From assembly GCA_002347405.1 (NCBI GenBank), contig DDXB01000075.1, forward strand, positions 1 through 24,088: a DNA stretch of 24,088 nt. Reading direction: 5' to 3'. Source of the stretch: Rhodocyclaceae bacterium UBA2271 (GTDB lineage Bacteria; Pseudomonadota; Gammaproteobacteria; Burkholderiales; Rhodocyclaceae). Below, piece after piece: positions 14,995 through 24,088 of the stretch (position 1 is its first letter; every line of letters begins with the position of its first letter). The notes under the pieces are model-generated. The model ran no database searches, was not told where the DNA came from, and saw nothing but the letters and a program-made list of their open reading frames with translations. The translations under genes were made by a program, and so were the position numbers.

Positions 14995-16073
14995 TTACCT
15001 TGAATGTCAGCTTGGGTACCCGTTCCTATCCAATTTACATCGGCCCTGCATTGCTTGAAACAAAATTGAATTCATTTGTCCAGCGGCAGGTGGCAATAGT
15101 GACAAATGAGGTGGTGGCCCCCCTCTACCTGAAAAAACTGGCCCAGCCTTTGAAAGACGCCGGCTTGGCGGTCAGCGAAATCATTCTGGCCGATGGCGAA
15201 GCGCACAAGAACTGGGAATCGCTCAACCATATTTACGATTGCCTCCTCGCCGAACGTTGTGATCGCACTACCCCGATCATTGCGCTGGGCGGTGGCGTTG
15301 TGGGTGATCTGGCGGGCTTTGCCGCAGCGACCTATCAGCGCGGTGTGCCCTTCATCCAGGTGCCGACGACATTGCTTGCTCAGGTTGATTCTTCCGTGGG
15401 CGGGAAGACAGGCATCAACCACCCGCGCGGTAAAAACATGGTCGGTGCGTTCTGGCAACCCCAACTGGTGCTGGCCGATACCGATACCCTGAATACCTTG
15501 CCCGACCGCGAGTTGTCCGCAGGGCTGGCGGAGGTCATCAAGTATGGACTGATAAGGGATCTGCCGTTCCTTGAGTGGCTTGAAGGCAACATCGAAAAGC
15601 TCATGGCACGTGACTCCGTAGCACTCTCCTATGCTATTGAACGTTCCTGCATGAACAAGGCACAAGTGGTCGCCGGGGACGAACTTGAAACGGCAAAACA
15701 GGGCGGGCGGGCGCTGCTGAATCTGGGGCATACCTTCGGTCATGCCATTGAAACCGGCATGGGGTACGGCGTGTGGCTGCATGGCGAGGCAGTCGCAACC
15801 GGTACGATGATGGCGCTGGAATTATCGCGGCGGCTGGGTTGGCTCGCCGATGGCGATGTCGAGCGCGTGGAGCGTCTGTTTGTCCAGGCCCGATTGCCGG
15901 TACGCGGACCGAAACTAGGGGCCGAACGGTATCTCGATCTGATGGGGCACGACAAAAAAGTGATTGCCGGGCGCTTGCGCCTGGTGTTGCTGAAACAGTT
16001 GGGTGAAGCAGTCACTTGGGTGGACGCGCAAAAAACTGAAATCCGCGCCGCCATTGAAGCTTGCTGTGACTGA
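14991..16073 (+). CDS. aroB: 3-dehydroquinate synthase
   Basis: AroB converts DAHP to 3-dehydroquinate, the second step of the shikimate pathway, using NAD and a divalent metal. The 360-residue protein shows the NAD/substrate block GGGVVGDLAGFAAATYQRG (100-118), PTTLLAQVDSSVGGKTGIN (125-143), and metal ligands at E181 in LAEVIKYGLI, H247 in LGHTFGHAIE and H264 in LHGEAVATG. Length is typical. The ATG overlaps the aroK stop by 4 bp; the ribosome site is weak, so coupling to aroK is likely. Its 3' end overlaps dgt by 8 bp. Confidence 0.97.
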   Translation: MITLNVSLGTRSYPIYIGPALLETKLNSFVQRQVAIVTNEVVAPLYLKKLAQPLKDAGLAVSEIILADGEAHKNWESLNHIYDCLLAERCDRTTPIIALGGGVVGDLAGFAAATYQRGVPFIQVPTTLLAQVDSSVGGKTGINHPRGKNMVGAFWQPQLVLADTDTLNTLPDRELSAGLAEVIKYGLIRDLPFLEWLEGNIEKLMARDSVALSYAIERSCMNKAQVVAGDELETAKQGGRALLNLGHTFGHAIETGMGYGVWLHGEAVATGTMMALELSRRLGWLADGDVERVERLFVQARLPVRGPKLGAERYLDLMGHDKKVIAGRLRLVLLKQLGEAVTWVDAQKTEIRAAIEACCD

Positions 16074-17190
16074 ACAGATAACTTACGCAGTCAGTGAAGC
16101 TGCATCGCGTGGTCGGGTGCATGTCGAGCCGCGCCCCAAGACGCGCGGCGAATTTCAGCGCGACCGTGATCGCATCGTGCATTCCACGGCCTTCCGGCGC
16201 CTCGAATACAAGACGCAGGTTTTCGTCAATCATGAGGGTGATTTGTTTCGCACCCGCCTGACGCACTCGATCGAAGTTGCCCAGATCGCTCGCTCGATTG
16301 CGCGGGCGTTGCAACTCAACGACGACCTGACCGAGGCGATTGCCCTCGCACATGACCTCGGACACACCCCGTTCGGGCATGCCGGCCAGGATGCGTTGAA
16401 CGAGTGCATGGCCGATCATGGCGGTTTCGAGCACAACCTCCAGTCACTGCGCATCGTTGATCGACTGGAGGAGCGTTACGGTGCCTTTGACGGCCTCAAC
16501 CTGATGTTCGAAACACGCGCGGGGATACTCAAGCACTGTCCGCCGATAACAGCGCGGGAATTGGGAGAGCTCGGCCAACGTTTCCTTGCTGACCGCCGTC
16601 CCTCGCTTGAAGCGCAGGTCTGCAATCTTGCCGACGAAGTTGCCTACAACAATCATGATGTGGATGACGGCTTGCGTTCCGGTTTGATCACGCTCGGCCA
16701 GTTGGAGAAGATCAGTCTGTTTGCGCGACATTCAAGCGAAGCCCGCGCCGAATTTCCACAACTGACCGGCCGGCGCCTGATTCATGAAACGGTGCGGCGC
16801 ATGATCGATGCGCAGGTGACCGATTTACTGTCGGAAACCCAGAGCAGAATCGCGGCAAACGGCATCGAAACACTGGCCGATGTCGAGGAGGCACCACCCC
16901 TGGTCGGATTTTCCGCTGCGATGCAGGCGGAAAACCGGGAACTCAAGGCCTTTCTGCGCACGGAACTGTACCGTCACTACCAGGTTGTCCGCATGACCAA
17001 CAAGGCCCGCCGGGTGATTCGCGAGTTGTTCGCCGCATTTCAGTCGGAGCCGCGGCTATTGCCGCCACAATATCAGGCGAGTGGCGAGCTGGAAGGGATG
17101 CCGCGCGTGATCGCCGACTACATTGCCGGCATGACCGACCGATATGCCATAAAAGAGCATCGGCGGCTCTTCACCGTTGGTGAACCATAG
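16066..17190 (+). CDS. dgt: Deoxyguanosinetriphosphate triphosphohydrolase-like protein
   Basis: This is an HD-domain phosphohydrolase of the dGTPase family, which removes triphosphate from dNTPs and so shapes the dNTP pool; the precise substrate of this branch is less certain than in enterobacteria. The 374 residues begin with the conserved EFQRDRDRIVHSTAFRRLEYKTQVFVNHEGD, and carry His67 in RTRLTHSIEV and the metal-binding His96-Asp97 in AHDLGHTPFGH. A later conserved block is DEVAYNNHDVDDGLRSG. I chose GTG at 16066 (8-bp overlap with aroB) because the resulting N-terminus fits the family; a longer frame from GTG at 16003 would overlap aroB by 71 bp. Confidence 0.93.
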   Translation: MTEQITYAVSEAASRGRVHVEPRPKTRGEFQRDRDRIVHSTAFRRLEYKTQVFVNHEGDLFRTRLTHSIEVAQIARSIARALQLNDDLTEAIALAHDLGHTPFGHAGQDALNECMADHGGFEHNLQSLRIVDRLEERYGAFDGLNLMFETRAGILKHCPPITARELGELGQRFLADRRPSLEAQVCNLADEVAYNNHDVDDGLRSGLITLGQLEKISLFARHSSEARAEFPQLTGRRLIHETVRRMIDAQVTDLLSETQSRIAANGIETLADVEEAPPLVGFSAAMQAENRELKAFLRTELYRHYQVVRMTNKARRVIRELFAAFQSEPRLLPPQYQASGELEGMPRVIADYIAGMTDRYAIKEHRRLFTVGEP

Positions 17191-17340
17191 GCCTGATTTC
17201 GGAAGTTTGCCGGCCGTGGTTTCGGCGGGATCTGGCCCAGGACAAGCCAGCACACTCAAGGGTTCCGGCAATGGAAAAGTTCGCCCGAGCTTCCCTTAAG
17301 CAATTGAATAGCCAAATTAGTTTGATGTTCGGCCAGGGTC

Positions 17341-17369
17341 TTGAGCCGCAAGGTGAATGGGGGTATATT
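17341..17369 (+). promoter_or_regulatory. Strong sigma-70-type promoter for gltBD
   Basis: TTGAGC (17341-17346) and TATATT (17364-17369) are separated by exactly 17 bp. Four of six and five of six bases match consensus. Transcription would start near 17376, giving a leader of about 78 nt that contains the hairpin at 17397-17420. Confidence 0.6.
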
Positions 17370-17396
17370 TTATGCCCCGCTTTTGACATCCTATGT

Positions 17397-17427
17397 GCCG
17401 GGTGGCAGTTTGCCCCCGGCCTTTTTT
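17397..17427 (+). terminator. Intrinsic terminator in the gltB leader (likely attenuator)
   Basis: GCCGGG (17397-17402) and GGCA (17404-17407) pair with TGCC (17411-17414) and CCCGGC (17415-17420), giving a 10-bp GC-rich stem with a single bulged T and a 3-nt loop, followed one base later by six T residues (17422-17427). It ends only 26 bp before the gltB ATG and lies downstream of the only good promoter in the spacer. It could serve as the end of the upstream aroKB-dgt transcript, but gltB transcripts must also cross it. Confidence 0.75.
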
Positions 17428-17453
17428 GTCTGCCGCATTGCCAGGAATAAAAT

Positions 17454-22093
<4,640 letters not shown>

Positions 22094-22097
<4 letters not shown>

Positions 22098-22300
22098 TGA
22101 CCCCCATCCCCCCCGCCCCCCCTTCCCGAGGAAGTGGGATAGCTTTGCTATCCCTGACGGGAAATTATTGCCCCCCACCCCCCTTCCCCAGCCCATGGAC
22201 GGGGGTGACTGGTCACCGCCCCCGCTTTGCGGGGGAGGATGGGAAGGGATTTCGTCAATACCCCGCGCTTGCGCGGGGCGGCCCGGCGGAGGCAGCATAA
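22094..22300 (+). CDS. Small open frame spanning the gltB-gltD insertion
   Basis: An uninterrupted frame of 68 codons begins at ATG 22094 (or ATG 22097) overlapping the gltB stop and ends at TAA 22298-22300, which overlaps the gltD ATG as TAATG. The encoded product is Pro/Gly-rich and resembles no protein I know. Its value may lie in translation itself: ribosomes leaving gltB could re-start here and end exactly at the gltD start, keeping the subunits coupled. It may equally be an accident of the stop-poor insertion. Confidence 0.3.
22100..22288. repeat. Hairpin-rich insertion between gltB and gltD
   Basis: Four perfect hairpins lie in a row: GGGATAGC-TTT-GCTATCCC (22136-22154), GGTGAC-TG-GTCACC (22204-22217), CCCCCGC-TTT-GCGGGGG (22219-22235) and CCCCGCGC-TT-GCGCGGGG (22261-22278). 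GGGGAGGATGGGAAGGG (22232-22248) matches, in 16 of 17 bases, the minus strand of 109-93 at the left end of the window, linking it to the dispersed family there. It is flanked by a 14-bp direct repeat, as expected for an insertion. It is free of stops in at least two plus-strand frames. Confidence 0.85.
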
Positions 22301-22302
22301 TG
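22289..22302 (+). repeat. Direct repeat, right copy (present gltD ribosome site and start)
   Basis: This copy of the 14-base repeat provides GGAGG (22288-22292) 7 bp before the gltD ATG (22300-22302). It differs from the left copy by one base (A at 22299 for G), turning TGATG into TAATG. Confidence 0.85.
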
Positions 22303-23769
22303 GGCAAGCCAACCGGTTTTCTGGAATTCGAGCGGCTCGCGGAAGGCTATGCGCCCGTCGAAGTAAGGCTCAAGAATTATCAGGAGTTCGTCGCCCACCT
22401 CGATGATGCCGGCGCCAAGGTGCAGGGAGCGCGCTGCATGGACTGTGGCATTCCCTTCTGCAACAGTGGCTGCCCGGTGAATAACAATATTCCGGATTTC
22501 AACGATGCGGTATATCGCGGTGACTGGCGCGCGGCCAGCGAAATCCTGCACTCGACCAACAACTTTCCGGAGATGACCGGCCGCATCTGCCCCGCGCCCT
22601 GTGAGGCCGCCTGCACGCTGGGCATCAATGCCGATCCGGTCGGCATCAAGTCGCTGGAGCACGCCATCATCGACAAGGCTGGCGAGAACGGCTGGGTCGT
22701 GCCAAAAATTGCCAAGCTCAAGACCGGCAAGAAGGTGGCCGTGGTCGGTTCCGGACCGGCCGGGCTGGCCGCCGCCCAGCAACTGGCCCGTGCCGGCCAC
22801 GCCGTGACGGTGTTCGAGAAGAACGACCGCATCGGCGGATTGCTGCGTTACGGCATACCCGATTTCAAACTCGACAAGCGCCTGATCGACTGGCGCATGG
22901 CGCAGATGAAGGCCGAGGGCGTCAAATTCGTCACGCGGACCTTCGTCGGCGCCCAACTGTACAACGTGCCCCATGGCGTAGCCAGCGATGCGCTCAAGGT
23001 GATAGCGCCAGACGAGATCTTGAAGAGTTTCTCCGCCGTGGTGCTCGCTGGTGGTTCTGAAACGCCGCGTGACCTGCCGGTTCCCGGACGCGACCTCGCC
23101 GGCGTGTATTACGCGCTGGAGTTCCTGATCCCGCAGAACAAAGAAGTGAGTGGGGGTAAAAAGAATCTGCTCTCGGCGAAGGACAAGCATGTCGTGGTGA
23201 TCGGCGGCGGCGATACCGGTTCTGATTGCGTCGGCACCTCCAATCGTCATGGCGCTGCCAGCGTCACCCAGTTCGAGTTGCTGCCACGGCCACCCGAGAC
23301 GGAAAACAAGCCACTCGTTTGGCCCTACTGGCCGACCAGGATGCGCACCTCCTCATCGCATGAAGAGGGCTGTGCGCGCGACTGGTCGATCGTCACCAAG
23401 GAATTCATTGGCGAAAAAGGCCGCCTGACGGCACTCAAGTGTGCGCGCCTAGATTGGTCGGGCGGCAAGATGACCGAAGTGCCGGGCAGCGAGTTCGAGG
23501 TCAAGGCCGACCTCGCCTTTCTGGCCATGGGCTTCACCAATCCGATCACGGCGGTGCTTGATGCCTTTGGCGTCGTCAAGGATTCTCGCGGCAATGCTGC
23601 CGCAACGACCGACGGCAAGGGCTGTTATGCCACCAGTGTTGCCAAGGTATTCGCCGCCGGTGACGTGCGCCGCGGTCAGTCGTTGGTGGTCTGGGCAATC
23701 CGTGAAGGCCGTCAATGTGCCCGCGCGGTTGACGAATTCCTGATGGGGAAGAGTACGCTGCCGCGTTGA
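22300..23769 (+). CDS. gltD: Glutamate synthase (NADPH) small subunit
   Basis: GltD takes electrons from NADPH through FAD and two 4Fe-4S clusters to GltB. The 489 residues begin with the cluster-binding domain: C46, C49, C54, C58 and C97, C101, C105. The FAD-binding motif is VAVVGSGPAGLAAAQQL (147-163), the NADPH-binding one VVVIGGGDTGSDC (298-310), and the C-terminal FAD block is VFAAGDVRRGQSLVVWAIREG. The frame is open upstream to 22036 through the inserted repeat, but I chose ATG 22300 because GGAGG lies 7 bp before it, the N-terminus MGKPTGFLEFER matches the family, and upstream codons encode only repeat-derived Pro-rich sequence. It is 202 bp from gltB, unusually far for this operon. 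Confidence 0.97.
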   Translation: MGKPTGFLEFERLAEGYAPVEVRLKNYQEFVAHLDDAGAKVQGARCMDCGIPFCNSGCPVNNNIPDFNDAVYRGDWRAASEILHSTNNFPEMTGRICPAPCEAACTLGINADPVGIKSLEHAIIDKAGENGWVVPKIAKLKTGKKVAVVGSGPAGLAAAQQLARAGHAVTVFEKNDRIGGLLRYGIPDFKLDKRLIDWRMAQMKAEGVKFVTRTFVGAQLYNVPHGVASDALKVIAPDEILKSFSAVVLAGGSETPRDLPVPGRDLAGVYYALEFLIPQNKEVSGGKKNLLSAKDKHVVVIGGGDTGSDCVGTSNRHGAASVTQFELLPRPPETENKPLVWPYWPTRMRTSSSHEEGCARDWSIVTKEFIGEKGRLTALKCARLDWSGGKMTEVPGSEFEVKADLAFLAMGFTNPITAVLDAFGVVKDSRGNAAATTDGKGCYATSVAKVFAAGDVRRGQSLVVWAIREGRQCARAVDEFLMGKSTLPR

Positions 23770-23775
23770 CCAAAC

Positions 23776-23811
23776 TTTCATGATCGGGGGCGAGCGCCCC
23801 CGATCATGAAA
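23776..23811. repeat. Perfect 36-bp palindrome after gltD
   Basis: TTTCATGATCGGGGGCG (23776-23792) is followed by AG and its exact reverse complement (23795-23811). It starts 6 bp after the gltD stop. The transcript would form a very stable hairpin at the gltD 3' end. The flanks are T on the left and A on the right, opposite to the usual plus-strand terminator, so it may act as an RNA-stabilising 3' hairpin or a protein-binding palindrome. Confidence 0.85.
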
Positions 23812-23831
23812 ACGCCCGCCCCCCTTCGCCC

Positions 23832-23938
23832 CCCTCGCGGGGGGTTCTTAACAGCTCGCTGCGCTCGCGTATCACGGGGTGCTTCGATCGGATGCCTGTG
23901 CGGGTTGCGCCTGCCGGCGCGTGCCGCGTTTGCTTGGC
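23832..23938 (+). repeat. GC-rich dispersed repeat, copy C
   Basis: This stretch repeats the ordered blocks of copy A in the same orientation: a CCCCTCGCGGGG-type hairpin, GCTCGCTGCGCTCG (23854-23867, identical to 129-142), TATCACGGGG (23870-23879, identical to 145-154), and a diverged TGCGGGTTGCG...CGTGCCG block. It lies about 23.7 kb from copy A, so this is a family and not a local duplication. Confidence 0.78.
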
Positions 23939-23949
23939 AGCCCTCTCCC

Positions 23950-24031
23950 TCAATCCCTCTCCCGCAAGCGGGGGAGGGAAGCTATCTGCCTCCTCTCTCC
24001 CTCTGGGAGAGAGGTCGGGAGAGAGGGATTG
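23950..24031. repeat. Nested CCCTCTCC-type inverted repeat
   Basis: An inner perfect 10-bp stem CCTCTCTCCC-TCT-GGGAGAGAGG (23992-24014) and a CTCCCGC-AA-GCGGG(GG)AG hairpin to its left (about 23959-23976) lie between outer arms CAATCCCTCTCCCG (from about 23950) and CGGGAGAGAGGGATTG (to 24031). This is the layout of a compound palindromic extragenic element. Confidence 0.7.
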
Positions 24032-24088
24032 GCCCGGCGCAAACGCTGTATTTTCACGTAGAAGGATCAGGCGGCTACCGCCAAGGCC

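Larger units (their letters stand above)
23770..24088. other. Gene-poor repeat-rich region right of gltD
   Basis: No convincing gene is seen in these 319 bp. From the left they hold the 36-bp palindrome, dispersed-repeat copy C (about 23832-23938), a nested inverted repeat rich in CCCTCTCC (about 23950-24031) and about 57 bp of unassigned sequence. The region presumably ends the gltBD transcript. Confidence 0.7.

Noticed and set aside
16003..16065. A longer dgt starting at GTG 16003
   Set aside because: It would overlap aroB by 71 bp and add residues not expected in the family.

Overview
The window reads as chromosomal DNA of a betaproteobacterium, most likely Rhodocyclales/Nitrosomonadales; the family cannot be fixed from sequence alone. 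The evidence is high GC coding DNA and a gene order typical of beta- and gammaproteobacteria: lptM-lysA divergent from cyaY, mrcA (PBP1A) divergent from pilMNOPQ, then aroK-aroB, dgt and gltB-gltD. I see no tRNA, rRNA, CRISPR array, prophage or transposase gene.

Layout. Positions 1-478 hold no confident gene but contain a large GC-rich inverted repeat. A four-gene minus-strand run (6217 down to 479) encodes LptM, LysA, an RND membrane-fusion lipoprotein and an RND inner-membrane pump, joined by 4-bp overlaps or a 2-bp gap. cyaY (plus strand) starts 26 bp from lptM and converges on mrcA, the two stops overlapping by 41 bp. A 301-bp regulatory region separates mrcA from a plus-strand run of type IV pilus assembly genes (pilM-N-O-P-Q, every junction a 4-bp ATGA overlap), shikimate genes aroK and aroB, and dgt. 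After a 263-bp spacer with a promoter and a terminator-like hairpin come gltB and gltD, the two subunits of NADPH-dependent glutamate synthase. The last 319 bp are again repeat-rich.

How the genes work together. PilM/N/O/P form the alignment complex linking the cytoplasmic pilus motor to the PilQ secretin. mrcA builds the peptidoglycan through which that machine passes; LysA makes lysine from meso-diaminopimelate, itself a peptidoglycan precursor; LptM matures the LPS export translocon. AroK/AroB feed chorismate synthesis, GltB/GltD assimilate ammonia, CyaY supports Fe-S assembly (GltB and GltD both carry Fe-S clusters).

The most unusual theme is invasion by short, hairpin-rich, stop-poor repeats. 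One 203-bp insertion lies between gltB and gltD, flanked by a 14-bp near-perfect direct duplication of the gltD ribosome site and start, and carries an open reading frame that links the gltB stop to the gltD start. Another roughly 90-bp insertion sits in frame inside lysA. A third repeat encodes the C-terminal tail of the RND pump, and copies of the same family lie at both ends of the window. A second theme is a probable transcription attenuator in the gltB leader.
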